This document shows positions 28,166 through 36,132 of a DNA stretch of 64,000 nt, in pieces (the first letter of the stretch is position 1; the number at the start of each line of letters is the position of its first letter). The notes under the pieces were generated by a model that worked only from the letters and a program-made list of their open reading frames with translations, was not told where the DNA came from and made no database searches. A program made the translations under genes and the position numbers. The stretch is from NCBI RefSeq assembly GCF_003007715.1, contig NZ_PXNO01000027.1, positions 744,001 to 808,000 of the forward strand, read 5' to 3'. The DNA is from Marinobacter shengliensis (lineage in GTDB: Bacteria; Pseudomonadota; Gammaproteobacteria; Pseudomonadales; Oleiphilaceae).

Positions 28166-28615
28166 TTGCATCTGATCATCATGCGCCATGGTGAGGCCGG
28201 TTGGCACACCCTGGACCAGGAACGGGAGCTGACGGAAGCCGGCCGAGCCGGAGTCGCCTCTGTGGCTGCGCAGATTGCCAAGTCTCCCTGGCGGCCGGAG
28301 CGAATCTGGGCCAGTCCGTATACGCGCGCCCGCCAGACCGCGGCGATCGTGTCTGAAGTGCTCAATTGCCCGGTTGAAGAATGTCCGGTCATCACCCCGG
28401 ATGACGACCCCGGAAAGTGCCTCGATTTGCTGCTGGAGAACAAGGCCTCGCCGCTGATGCTGGTGTCTCACATGCCGTTCGTTGGCTGTCTGTCCACCCT
28501 GCTGGTGGATGGCCACCGCAAAGGCATACCGTTCATGACTGCGCAGGCGGTGTTGCTCGACATGCCAGTGGTGGGACCCGGCTGCGCAGACTTGAAAGCC
28601 CAGTTTTTGCCCTGA
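28166..28615 (+). CDS. sixA: Phosphohistidine phosphatase SixA
   Basis: A 149-residue phosphatase of the histidine-phosphatase (RHG) superfamily. The motif IIMRHGEAG holds the nucleophile H8, SPYTRARQTA is the second conserved arginine region and LVSHMPFVG provides the second catalytic histidine. SixA removes phosphate from histidine residues, for example on HPt domains or the nitrogen-PTS protein in E. coli. The start is a TTG at 28166 with a strong AGGGAGGA upstream. It lies 26 bp after gpsA and near the HsbR/HsbA pair. Confidence 0.92.
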   Translation: MHLIIMRHGEAGWHTLDQERELTEAGRAGVASVAAQIAKSPWRPERIWASPYTRARQTAAIVSEVLNCPVEECPVITPDDDPGKCLDLLLENKASPLMLVSHMPFVGCLSTLLVDGHRKGIPFMTAQAVLLDMPVVGPGCADLKAQFLP

Positions 28616-28657
28616 TCTTACCCATATCCAACTTCCCTGAATTGTTGCTGAGACGCC

Positions 28658-29554
28658 ATGTACAGCTTTCCGATTGAATACGTTGAGCCGGTGTTCCGGC
28701 CACCGAGTGAAGCCAAATCGCTGATACTTCCGGTAACCAACGGGTGCTCCTGGAACCAGTGCACCTTCTGTGAAATGTACACCCAACCCCAGAAAAAATT
28801 CCGCGCGCGCAAACCCGACGATATCCGCCGTGATATTGCCCGGGCCGCTGAGGCCTTCGAATCCGTACCAAGGGTGTTTCTCGCGGACGGCGACGCCATG
28901 GTTCTGCCAACCCGACGCTTACTGGAAATTCTGGCAGACCTGAAGCAGGCTTTCCCAGGTCTGCGGAGGGTGTCGAGTTACTGTTTGCCCCGCAACCTGG
29001 CCAGGAAATCCGTGGAAGAACTTGTCGAGTTGCGGGAAGCCGGTTTGGGCATTTTGTACGTCGGTATGGAATCGGGTGATGACGAAGTGCTTCGGCGAAT
29101 CAACAAGGGCGAAACCTGGGAGTCTACCCGGTCGGCTCTGGAGAAGATAAAGCAGGCGGGGCTGACCAGCTCTGTGATGGTGCTCAACGGTCTGGGGGGC
29201 GAGGAGCTCTCCCGGCAGCATGCCATCAACACGGCCACTTTGTGCAACGAGACTCAGCCCGATTACCTGTCCACGCTGGTGGTGAGCTTTCCCCAGGGTG
29301 AGGAGCGCTTTCGCGCTGGTTTCGGCGACGACTTCGTTCCCCTGAGTCAGCAGGGTCTGTTCGAAGAGATTCGGGTGTTTCTCGAGCACCTGGAACTGGA
29401 CAGCACCATATTCCGTAGTGATCACGCATCCAATTACTTGGTCCTCAAGGGCAACCTTGGGCGCGATAAGCAGCGACTTCTCGGCGAGGTTGACCTTGCT
29501 ATTCGTGACCCCGGCGCGGCGCCGCTGCGTGCCGAATGGATGCGCGGCCTGTAA
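28658..29554 (+). CDS. Radical SAM protein with CX4CX2C cluster motif
   Basis: A 298-residue radical SAM enzyme. The cluster cysteines are C30, C35 and C38 (GCSWNQCTFC), so the spacing is CX4CX2C rather than the canonical CX3CX2C. The family behind the GC-HN-CTFCxMY pattern is widespread but uncharacterised. Later motifs include VFLADGDAM (second strand), MESGDDEVLRRINKG and VMVLNGLGGEE, matching an Elp3/MiaB-type barrel. I see no cobalamin domain or second cluster site. It lies 42 bp after sixA and 17 bp before the DUF1285 gene, probably in the same transcript. Substrate unknown. Confidence 0.85.
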   Translation: MYSFPIEYVEPVFRPPSEAKSLILPVTNGCSWNQCTFCEMYTQPQKKFRARKPDDIRRDIARAAEAFESVPRVFLADGDAMVLPTRRLLEILADLKQAFPGLRRVSSYCLPRNLARKSVEELVELREAGLGILYVGMESGDDEVLRRINKGETWESTRSALEKIKQAGLTSSVMVLNGLGGEELSRQHAINTATLCNETQPDYLSTLVVSFPQGEERFRAGFGDDFVPLSQQGLFEEIRVFLEHLELDSTIFRSDHASNYLVLKGNLGRDKQRLLGEVDLAIRDPGAAPLRAEWMRGL

Positions 29555-29571
29555 CCTGGGAGTTTCCGCCA

Positions 29572-30138
29572 ATGAACATGAAGCCTGATGATATCGAACG
29601 ATCGGTACAGCAACACAGTAGCGCAAAGGGCCTTCCGCCACTGCACCAGTGGCATCCGGAGTTGTCCGGCGACATGGACCTGGTGATCACCCGAGACGGC
29701 CAGTGGCTTTATCAGGGAGCCCCAATCGCGCGGGAAGCCACGGTTAAACTGTTCTCAACCATTTTGCGCCGGGAAGACGACGGGCACCATTACCTGGTCA
29801 CACCTGTCGAGAAATGGCGCATCCAGGTGGAAGACACCCCCTTGTTGGCACACTCCCTGGAGCGCAAAGGAGAGGGCGCAGGGCAAGTGCTCTCACTAAC
29901 CACCAGCGTAGGTGAGATTCTTGAAATAGGGCCCGAGCATCCCCTGGCAGTGAGCCAGTACCCGAACAGCGATGAGCCCCGCCCAGTGGTTTACGTCCGC
30001 CACGGTATTGATGCCCGATTGGTGACGGCGGCATTCTACGAGCTGGCTGATCTGGTGGAAGAACGGCACGAAAATGGGGAAACCCAGTATGGCGTGCTTA
30101 GTCACGGAAAATTCTGGAAAATCGGGCAGGGCGGTTGA
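29572..30138 (+). CDS. DUF1285 family protein
   Basis: A 188-residue soluble protein matching DUF1285, with W-x-P-x-x-G-x-MDLVITRDGQWLYQGAPIAR near the start, the EKWRIQVEDTPLLA core and a strand-rich remainder. The fold is known from structures of the family but the function is not. GGGAG lies ten bases before the ATG at 29572; a second ATG two codons on is possible. It follows the radical SAM gene at 17 bp. The 200 bp after it hold the slyD promoter. Confidence 0.85.
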   Translation: MNMKPDDIERSVQQHSSAKGLPPLHQWHPELSGDMDLVITRDGQWLYQGAPIAREATVKLFSTILRREDDGHHYLVTPVEKWRIQVEDTPLLAHSLERKGEGAGQVLSLTTSVGEILEIGPEHPLAVSQYPNSDEPRPVVYVRHGIDARLVTAAFYELADLVEERHENGETQYGVLSHGKFWKIGQGG

Positions 30139-30274
30139 AAAGCGGAAGTTCGCCTTTATAAATAGGGTAGAAAACGCAGTCTGTCACTTGTTAAACTGTG
30201 TTTTCATACTTGTTACCGAGCCTGGCTCTCTAACGAGGCCCGGTGGTCGTTAGTCCCTCTGTGCAGTATGGCTG

Positions 30275-30302
30275 TTCACGAACACTTTCGATTGCCTACA
30301 AT
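30275..30302 (+). promoter_or_regulatory. Probable sigma-70 promoter of slyD
   Basis: TTCACG (30275-30280) and TACAAT (30297-30302) are separated by 16 bp. The predicted start near 30309 gives a leader of about 30 nt containing the ribosome site AAGGAG. Confidence 0.5.
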
Positions 30303-30339
30303 CTAAATACACAGTCATTGCGACACGCAAGGAGATCAC

Positions 30340-30801
30340 ATGGCCCAACCTCGTGTTGTCACCATCCATTACACGCTCACTAACGACCAGGGAGAGCAAC
30401 TCGATTCCTCCCGTGTAGAAGGCCGTGAGCCGCTGTCTTACCTGGAAGGTGCACAAAACATTATCGGTGGACTGGAAAGTGCGCTGAACGAAAAGAACGC
30501 AGGCGATCAGGTGAAAGTATCCGTTGCTCCCGCCGAAGGCTATGGCGAAGTCAACGAAGAGCTGATTCAGCCGGTTCCGCGCTCTGCCTTTGAAGGCGTA
30601 GACACCATCGAGCCGGGCATGCAGTTCCAGGCTCAGACTCCGGGCGGTCCCCAGATCGTTCGTGTTGTGGAAGTCAGCGACGAAACCGTCACTATTGATG
30701 CCAACCACCCGCTGGCGGGCCAGACTCTGCACTTCGACGTAGAAGTGGTAGAAGCTCGCGAAGCAACTGACGAAGAGCAGGAGCACGGCCACGTGCACTG
30801 A
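30340..30801 (+). CDS. slyD: FKBP-type peptidyl-prolyl isomerase, SlyD-like
   Basis: A 153-residue prolyl isomerase and chaperone. The FKBP part (about 1-70 and 125-145) is interrupted by the insert-in-flap domain, as in SlyD: LSYLEGAQNIIGGLESAL, then the VAPAEGYGEVNEELIQPVPRS insert. The C-terminal metal-binding tail is very short, only HGHVH, compared with the long His/Cys tail of E. coli SlyD, so nickel storage is doubtful. AAGGAGATCAC precedes the ATG. A strong terminator follows 24 bp after the stop. Confidence 0.9.
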   Translation: MAQPRVVTIHYTLTNDQGEQLDSSRVEGREPLSYLEGAQNIIGGLESALNEKNAGDQVKVSVAPAEGYGEVNEELIQPVPRSAFEGVDTIEPGMQFQAQTPGGPQIVRVVEVSDETVTIDANHPLAGQTLHFDVEVVEAREATDEEQEHGHVH

Positions 30802-30825
30802 TCTCTTCCGAAAGGTTGATCAAAT

Positions 30826-30853
30826 AACGGCTCCTGCGGGAGCCGTTTTTTTT
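30826..30853 (+). terminator. Rho-independent terminator of slyD
   Basis: AACGGCTCC pairs with GGAGCCGTT around a TGCG loop, followed by a run of eight T residues on the plus strand. Confidence 0.92.
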
Positions 30854-30874
30854 GGAGTTTTGGCGCGGACACAA

Positions 30875-30901
30875 AAAAGCCGGAGACGAGCTCCGGCTTT
30901 T
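30875..30901 (-). terminator. Terminator of etfQO (usable in both directions)
   Basis: AAAAGCCGGAG and CTCCGGCTTTT pair around ACGAG. On the minus strand six T residues follow, 18 bp past the etfQO stop. The plus strand also ends in T residues, so it can back up the slyD terminator. Confidence 0.88.
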
Positions 30902-30918
30902 CTGGCTAGTGCACCCGA

Positions 30919-32571
30919 TTACATATTCGGATAGTTCGGGCCACCGCCGCCTTCCGGCGTTACCCAGGTAATGTTCTGGGCAGGATCCTTGATGTCACAG
31001 GTCTTGCAGTGAACACAGTTCTGGGCATTGATCTGGAACTTCTTGCCACTGCCGTCGTCTTTCTCGACCACTTCGTATACGCCGGCCGGGCAGTAACGCT
31101 GTGCTGGCTCGTCGTACTTGGGCAGATTTTCCTTCAGCGGAATGTCCGGATCAGTCAGTTTCAGGTGAACCGGCTGGTCTTCCTCATGGTTGGTGTTGGA
31201 AATGAACACCGAGGACAGGCGATCGAAGGTCAATTTGTTATCCGGCTTCGGATAGCTGATCTTCTTGCACTCAGACGCTGGCTTCAGGGTGGCGTAGTCC
31301 GGAGTGGTATCGCGGAAGGTGATCGGCAGGCTACCACGCAGAATGTTCTGCTCAAAGAAGGCAATGGCGCCGCCTACAATGTTACCGAACTTGTGCATGG
31401 CCGGGCCAAAGTTGCGCTCGGCGTAAAGTTCTTTGTACAGCCAGCTGTCTTCAAAGCGCTTCTGGAAGCTGGTGATCTCTTCGCCAGCCTTACCTTCCTT
31501 CAGGGCCTCAAACACGGCTTCTGCGCCCAGCAGGCCAGACTTCATGGCGGTATGGGAGCCTTTGATCTTGGAGCTGTTCAGGGTGCCGGCGTCACAACCC
31601 AGCAACAGACCACCGGGGAAGCTCATCTTCGGCAAGGCGTTGTAGCCACCCTTGGAAATGGCGCGGGCGCCGTAGGCAACGCGCTTGCCGCCTTCCAGAT
31701 ACTTCTTGATTTCCGGATGGTGCTTGAGGCGCTGGAATTCCTCGAACGGGCTCAGATGCGGGTTGCTGTAAGACAGATCGGTGATCAGGCCGACATAAAC
31801 CTGGCCGTTTTCCAGGTGATACAGGAAGGACCCACCGGTGGAACCGGACTCGTTCAGCGGCCAGCCAGTGGTATGAACCACCAGGCCGGGCTCGTGTTTG
31901 GCCGGGTCAATGTCCCACAACTCTTTGATACCGATACCGTAGTGCTGTGGATCTTTGCCTTCGTCCAGCTTGAAATCGTTGATCAGGCGCTTGCCCAGGT
32001 GACCACGACAGCCTTCGGTAAACAGGGTGTACTTGGCGCGCAGTTCCATGCCCGGCATGTAGCCGTCTTTCTCGGAACCGTCACGGGCCACGCCCATGTC
32101 GCCGGTGATGATGCCTTTAACCTGGCCATCTTCAATAATGGTCTCAGAGGCGGCAAACCCCGGGTAAACCTCTACGCCCAGCTGTTCAGCCTGTTCAGCC
32201 AGCCAACGGCACAGGTTACCAAGGCTGATGATGTAGTTGCCGTGGTTGTGCATGTTCCTGGGCACAAAGGCGTTGGGAATCTTGGTGGCTTTTTCCTGGT
32301 TCTTGAGCAGGAAAATGTCATCCCGGGTAACCGGCGTGTTCAGCGGCGCGCCTTTTTCTTTCCAGTCCGGAAACAGTTCGTTCAGGGCTGTGGGCTCAAA
32401 TACCGTACCGGCGAGGATGTGCGCGCCGATTTCGGAACCTTTCTCAACCACACAAACAGTCAGTTCTTCGCCAGCTTCCTGCGCCAGTTGCATCACGCGG
32501 CAGGCTGCAGACAGGCCAGCAGGGCCGCCGCCGACGATCAGAACATCAAATTCCATCGATTCGCGTTCCAC
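30919..32571 (-). CDS. Electron transfer flavoprotein-ubiquinone oxidoreductase
   Basis: Passes electrons from reduced ETF to the quinone pool at the inner membrane, linking fatty- and amino-acid oxidation to respiration. The 550 residues hold an N-terminal FAD motif (VLIVGGGPAGLSAACR), a quinone-binding hydrophobic patch in the middle, and C-terminal [4Fe-4S] cysteines (RYCPAGVYE and NCVHCKTC). The GTG at 32571 is chosen because GAGGAG lies six bases upstream and it gives the MERE opening seen in pseudomonads; the internal ATG at 32556 is badly spaced. It is divergent from etfBA across the PsrA-type operator. Confidence 0.95.
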   Translation of the reverse strand: MERESMEFDVLIVGGGPAGLSAACRVMQLAQEAGEELTVCVVEKGSEIGAHILAGTVFEPTALNELFPDWKEKGAPLNTPVTRDDIFLLKNQEKATKIPNAFVPRNMHNHGNYIISLGNLCRWLAEQAEQLGVEVYPGFAASETIIEDGQVKGIITGDMGVARDGSEKDGYMPGMELRAKYTLFTEGCRGHLGKRLINDFKLDEGKDPQHYGIGIKELWDIDPAKHEPGLVVHTTGWPLNESGSTGGSFLYHLENGQVYVGLITDLSYSNPHLSPFEEFQRLKHHPEIKKYLEGGKRVAYGARAISKGGYNALPKMSFPGGLLLGCDAGTLNSSKIKGSHTAMKSGLLGAEAVFEALKEGKAGEEITSFQKRFEDSWLYKELYAERNFGPAMHKFGNIVGGAIAFFEQNILRGSLPITFRDTTPDYATLKPASECKKISYPKPDNKLTFDRLSSVFISNTNHEEDQPVHLKLTDPDIPLKENLPKYDEPAQRYCPAGVYEVVEKDDGSGKKFQINAQNCVHCKTCDIKDPAQNITWVTPEGGGGPNYPNM

Positions 32572-32732
32572 GTTGGTCTCCTCAAACAGCTTTTTTTAGT
32601 GGGTGTTGTTTGCCCGCAGGCCTAACTCAATTCATTCAGGGGCGACATCATACCGGTAAAAATGCCTATAGACGACAGCCCCGAGCCCTGAATACGGGCC
32701 CTTTGTCCCGAAAGGATAACGCATTTCAGGAA

Positions 32733-32752
32733 TCAAACAAACGTTTGTTTGA
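32733..32752. promoter_or_regulatory. PsrA-type operator, 20-bp perfect palindrome, in the etf divergent region
   Basis: TCAAACAAAC followed by its exact reverse complement forms a 20-bp perfect palindrome. It contains the PsrA recognition pattern G/C-AAAC-N2-4-GTTT-G/C. PsrA is a TetR repressor that responds to long-chain fatty acids and is known to control beta-oxidation and etf genes in gammaproteobacteria. The rest of the 427-bp gap (32572-32998) between etfQO and etfB holds no gene. The psrA gene itself is not in the window. Confidence 0.72.
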
Positions 32753-32998
32753 AATTTGCGTTTACCTTTGGCATTGTACGTATACACCGAAATGTCGTGT
32801 GTTTTGAGTCGATTTTTAGTATCGTCTCATTGCCAGGCCGGGTCAACCCGGTCTATTGGCTGTGAAGGCAGTCCTGATGCGTCGAATGGGGCTATTGACC
32901 CTGTAGACAGTAGCCTGCAGTATTACTGCGCACTATCCAGCAGGCTCCCCGTTAAGGATTGCGAGTCATTAAACCCATCGTAGAAGAACGAGGAATCT

Positions 32999-33748
32999 AT
33001 GAAGGTTCTGGTCGCTGTAAAACGAGTTATCGACTACAACGTGAAGGTGCGCGTCAAGCCGGACAACACCGGTGTTGACCTCGCCAACGTCAAGATGGCA
33101 ATGAACCCGTTCTGCGAAATCGCTGTTGAAGAAGCGGTTCGTCTGAAAGAGAAGGGTGTTGCCAGTGAAATCGTTGTTGTATCCATTGGACCGAAAGCTG
33201 CTCAGGAGCAAATTCGTACTGCTCTGGCTCTGGGTGCTGACCGCGGTATCCACATCGAGACTGACGAAGAAGTTCAGTCCCTCGAAGCGGCCAAGCTGCT
33301 GAAGGCTGTCGTTGAGAAAGAAGAGCCGAAGCTGGTTATTCTTGGCAAGCAGTCCATCGATTCCGACAACAACCAGACTGGCCAGATGCTGGCTGCTCTG
33401 ACTGGCATGGGCCAGGGCACTTTCGCTTCCGAAGTGGTTGTTGATGGTGAAAAGGTTAACGTAACCCGTGAAGTAGACGGCGGTCTGATGACTGTTGCTC
33501 TGAACCTGCCTGCGGTTGTTACCACTGACCTGCGCCTGAACGAGCCGCGTTACGCTTCTCTGCCGAACATCATGAAGGCCAAGAAGAAGCCGCTGGACGC
33601 CGTGAGCCCCGCCGATCTGGGTGTTGAAATCGCCCCGCGCCTGTCCACCCTGAAGGTCGAAGCCCCGGCTGCACGCCAGGCTGGTATCAAGGTGGCTGAC
33701 GTAGCTGAGCTGGTGGACAAACTGAAGAACGAAGCGAAGGTGATCTAA
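32999..33748 (+). CDS. etfB: Electron transfer flavoprotein beta subunit
   Basis: Forms the AMP-binding half of the ETF heterodimer, which accepts electrons from acyl-CoA dehydrogenases. The 249 residues open with [23 protein letters not shown] and contain [24 protein letters not shown] and the recognition-loop and C-terminal arm sequences of the family. AGGA precedes the ATG. The stop is immediately followed by the etfA ATG, so the two subunits are produced together. Transcription is probably controlled through the palindrome about 250 bp upstream. Confidence 0.97.
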   Translation: MKVLVAVKRVIDYNVKVRVKPDNTGVDLANVKMAMNPFCEIAVEEAVRLKEKGVASEIVVVSIGPKAAQEQIRTALALGADRGIHIETDEEVQSLEAAKLLKAVVEKEEPKLVILGKQSIDSDNNQTGQMLAALTGMGQGTFASEVVVDGEKVNVTREVDGGLMTVALNLPAVVTTDLRLNEPRYASLPNIMKAKKKPLDAVSPADLGVEIAPRLSTLKVEAPAARQAGIKVADVAELVDKLKNEAKVI

Positions 33749-34690
33749 ATGAGCATCCTGGTAATTGCTGAACACGACAACAGCAGCCTCAAGCAGGCTA
33801 CCCTGAATGTTGTAGCGGCTGCCAAGGCCATCGGTGGTGACATCGACGTGCTGGTTGCCGGTGAGAACGTAGGCGCCGTCGCTGAAGCCGCTGCCAAGGC
33901 AGAAGGCGTGAACAAGGTACTGGTTGCCGACAATGCTGCCTACGGTCATTTCCTGGCCGAAAACCTGGGCGAGCTGGTTGCTGAAGTAGGTAAAGGCTAC
34001 AGCCACATCCTGGCGGCTGCCGGTACTACCGGTAAAGACTTCATGCCGCGCGTTGCTGCGCTGCTGGACGTTGCCCAGGTGTCTGACATCGTGCGCGTTG
34101 AATCCGATGACACGTTTGTTCGTCCGATCTACGCGGGTAACGCCATCGCCACTGTTAAGGCGAGCGACGCCATCAAGGTTATCACGGTACGCCCGACCGG
34201 TTTCGACCCGGTAGCTGCCGAAGGTGGTTCCGCTTCCGTTGAGCAGCTGGACGTTGTAAAAGACGCCGGCCTGTCTTCCTTCGTTGGTGAAGAGAAAGCC
34301 CAGTCTGATCGTCCGGATCTGGCTTCTGCCGGTATCGTTATCTCCGGTGGCCGCGGCATGCAGAACGGCGACAACTTCAAGATGCTGGAGCAGGTTGCTG
34401 ACCTGATGGGCGCTGCCGTTGGTGCATCCCGCGCCGCGGTTGACGCAGGTTTCGTACCCAACGACATGCAGGTTGGCCAGACCGGCAAGATCGTTGCGCC
34501 GCAGCTGTACATCGCGGTCGGCATCTCCGGTGCCATCCAGCACCTGGCCGGTATGTCTGATTCCAAGGTTATCGTTGCGATCAACAAGGATGAAGAAGCG
34601 CCGATCTTCCAGGTTGCTGATTACGGCCTGGTTGCGGATCTGTTTGAAGCCGTACCGCAGTTGGAAGAAGAGCTGAAGAAAGTCCTGTAA
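33749..34690 (+). CDS. etfA: Electron transfer flavoprotein alpha subunit
   Basis: The FAD-carrying subunit of ETF. The 313 residues have the N-terminal ILVIAEHDNSSLK strand and a C-terminal FAD domain with ISGGRGMQ, GASRAAVDAGFVPNDMQVGQTGK and the AIQHLAGMSDSKVIVAINKDEEAPIF signature. It begins directly after etfB. A symmetrical terminator follows at 34709-34736. Codon use in etfB and etfA is strongly biased, as expected for highly expressed genes. Confidence 0.97.
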   Translation: MSILVIAEHDNSSLKQATLNVVAAAKAIGGDIDVLVAGENVGAVAEAAAKAEGVNKVLVADNAAYGHFLAENLGELVAEVGKGYSHILAAAGTTGKDFMPRVAALLDVAQVSDIVRVESDDTFVRPIYAGNAIATVKASDAIKVITVRPTGFDPVAAEGGSASVEQLDVVKDAGLSSFVGEEKAQSDRPDLASAGIVISGGRGMQNGDNFKMLEQVADLMGAAVGASRAAVDAGFVPNDMQVGQTGKIVAPQLYIAVGISGAIQHLAGMSDSKVIVAINKDEEAPIFQVADYGLVADLFEAVPQLEEELKKVL

Positions 34691-34708
34691 CTTTCTGTTA
34701 GTTCGATC

Positions 34709-34736
34709 AAAAAAGGCGCCTCAGGGCGCCTTTTTT
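34709..34736. terminator. Bidirectional terminator between etfA and the convergent small gene
   Basis: AAAAAAGGCGCC and GGCGCCTTTTTT pair around TCAG. T-runs on both strands make it work for etfA (plus) and for the minus-strand gene, whose stop lies within it. Confidence 0.93.
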
Positions 34737-35176
34737 GGTTTTGAAGCAATGCGTTTTTCCGCTTTGCTGATAATCAGCGTGTCTGCCAGGATGTGCAGGG
34801 CACGATTGGTGGTTCTCACCGCCTGATAAACCTGCTCACTTTTCTGGTGATGAGTTTGCCGGGCCTTACGGGTGCTGTCTTTGAACTCCTCATCCTTGGA
34901 GAACATGTCGATCAGACCGAAGGTGGTGTTGGCTATCGCCTTATGCACCTTCTCAACCGCAGAAGCGCCGCCTGAGACGGTATCTTCGAGAAGTCGGGCC
35001 CGGTTGCGCACTTCCGCCAGGTCCATCCGGCTCTTCTGGATGGCGCTGCGGGCCGCAATTCGATGGGCATTGATAATCAGTAACCGTTTTCGGGTTTGGT
35101 TCGATAGACGGAACCCCGAAAAAAGAAGCGTTGCAGTGCCGGCGAGGCAAATGATGACCAGAACCTGAGAGACCAT
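34721..35176 (-). CDS. Hypothetical protein with N-terminal membrane helix and helical body
   Basis: A 151-residue protein with one N-terminal transmembrane segment (residues 3-22) and then a long, charged, probably coiled-coil body (for example SRMDLAEVRNRARLLEDTV). It ends in a Lys-rich tail. GAGGAG six bases before the ATG supports translation. It follows another small single-pass protein 11 bp upstream, so the two may form an envelope pair. No family was recognised. The stop lies inside the bidirectional terminator. Confidence 0.68.
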   Translation of the reverse strand: MVSQVLVIICLAGTATLLFSGFRLSNQTRKRLLIINAHRIAARSAIQKSRMDLAEVRNRARLLEDTVSGGASAVEKVHKAIANTTFGLIDMFSKDEEFKDSTRKARQTHHQKSEQVYQAVRTTNRALHILADTLIISKAEKRIASKPKKAP

Positions 35177-35187
35177 AGCCGTGCTCC

Positions 35188-35517
35188 TCAGCGATACTCA
35201 ATGTGCATTTCAACGTCGATATCCCGCTCAAACAGTTCGCTTTCCAGTTCTTTCATGACTTCCTGGTAGACCATTTTCCGGGTCATAACCGGCAGTTTGT
35301 CTGCCAGCGCCCGGCCGGTTCGGGATTCGCGCTTTGCCAGGGCAATCGGATCCAGCACCCGCAACGTAAGCACCAGTTCCGGTTCGCGATGGATATCACT
35401 GATATCCTCGTTTTCCAGCATGTTGTTGATCATTTTGCGCTGTTCAAGCAGTTGCCAAAGCAGTAAACCGCTGATGGCCAGCAATATCAGGCTTGTGATG
35501 GTCAGAAAGATGATCAA
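35188..35517 (-). CDS. Small single-pass membrane protein
   Basis: A protein of about 109 residues with one transmembrane helix at its N-terminus (IIFLTITSLILLAISGLLLW) and a charged soluble part. The TTG at 35517 is chosen because GGAGG lies six bases upstream; an ATG at 35541 would add eight residues without a ribosome site. It is co-directional with, and 11 bp from, the coiled-coil membrane protein downstream. Function unknown. Confidence 0.58.
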   Translation of the reverse strand: MIIFLTITSLILLAISGLLLWQLLEQRKMINNMLENEDISDIHREPELVLTLRVLDPIALAKRESRTGRALADKLPVMTRKMVYQEVMKELESELFERDIDVEMHIEYR

Positions 35518-35675
35518 GGGATGCCTCCACACTTGTGTCATTATGCGCCACAGTGTGCAACAAGCTGTATGACAAACGATTGGCCGGCCGGACGCCTGTC
35601 ATGGTGTATCCGGGAAAGTCGTGCCGGTTTTAAACCTGTTACCATCAATTCAATGAAACTTGAAAGGAATCCAAT

Positions 35676-36089
35676 ATGGTCTGGATAAAGGCGTTTGTTG
35701 CGGGCTTTCTGGCAACACTGATTTTCCATCAGGGGCTATTTGCCGTGTTTTACCTGGCAGGTGCCGTACCCGCTGCGCCATTTAACCTTACTCCCGTACC
35801 GCCATTGGGGGTACCATCGGTGATCTCACTGGCATTCTTTGGCGGGTTATGGGGTGTCGCGATATGGGCCATCGCCGGCCGCCTGAAAGGAGCGTTGTAC
35901 TGGCTCGGCCATGTGATACTGGGTGCCGTCGGCCCAACCGCCGTAGCGATGCTGGTTGTCTTTCCGATGAAGGGTTTGGCAGTATCAGCTCAGACTTGGG
36001 TAGGTGGCCTGATTCTTAACGGCTTCTGGGGGCTGGGAGTGGCCGTATTTATGGTGCTGATGGCAGCAAAAGCGTCTCGCCAACCCTGA
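35676..36089 (+). CDS. Four-helix membrane protein of unknown function
   Basis: A 137-residue, very hydrophobic protein with about four transmembrane helices and Gly-rich turns, the first containing LATLIFHQGLF. AAAGGAATCCAAT gives a ribosome site before the ATG at 35676. It may be co-transcribed with the saccharopine-dehydrogenase-like gene 43 bp on. No function can be assigned. Confidence 0.72.
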   Translation: MVWIKAFVAGFLATLIFHQGLFAVFYLAGAVPAAPFNLTPVPPLGVPSVISLAFFGGLWGVAIWAIAGRLKGALYWLGHVILGAVGPTAVAMLVVFPMKGLAVSAQTWVGGLILNGFWGLGVAVFMVLMAAKASRQP

Positions 36090-36132
36090 CCGATCAGAGA
36101 TATTCGTACACGCAAACCCAAAAGGACATGTA

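Noticed and set aside
30815-30822. TTGATCAA near slyD, resembling an FNR box
   Set aside because: It lacks the four-base spacer and lies after the stop codon of slyD, before its terminator.
30990-32625. Very long plus-strand reading frame (538 codons) opposite etfQO
   Set aside because: Pure antisense shadow: the minus strand encodes an unmistakable ETF-QO with FAD and Fe-S motifs, while the plus-strand translation has no domain or ribosome site.
32969-34543. 524-codon minus-strand frame opposite etfB and etfA
   Set aside because: Created by the strong codon bias of the two highly expressed etf genes. The translation is low-complexity and matches no family.
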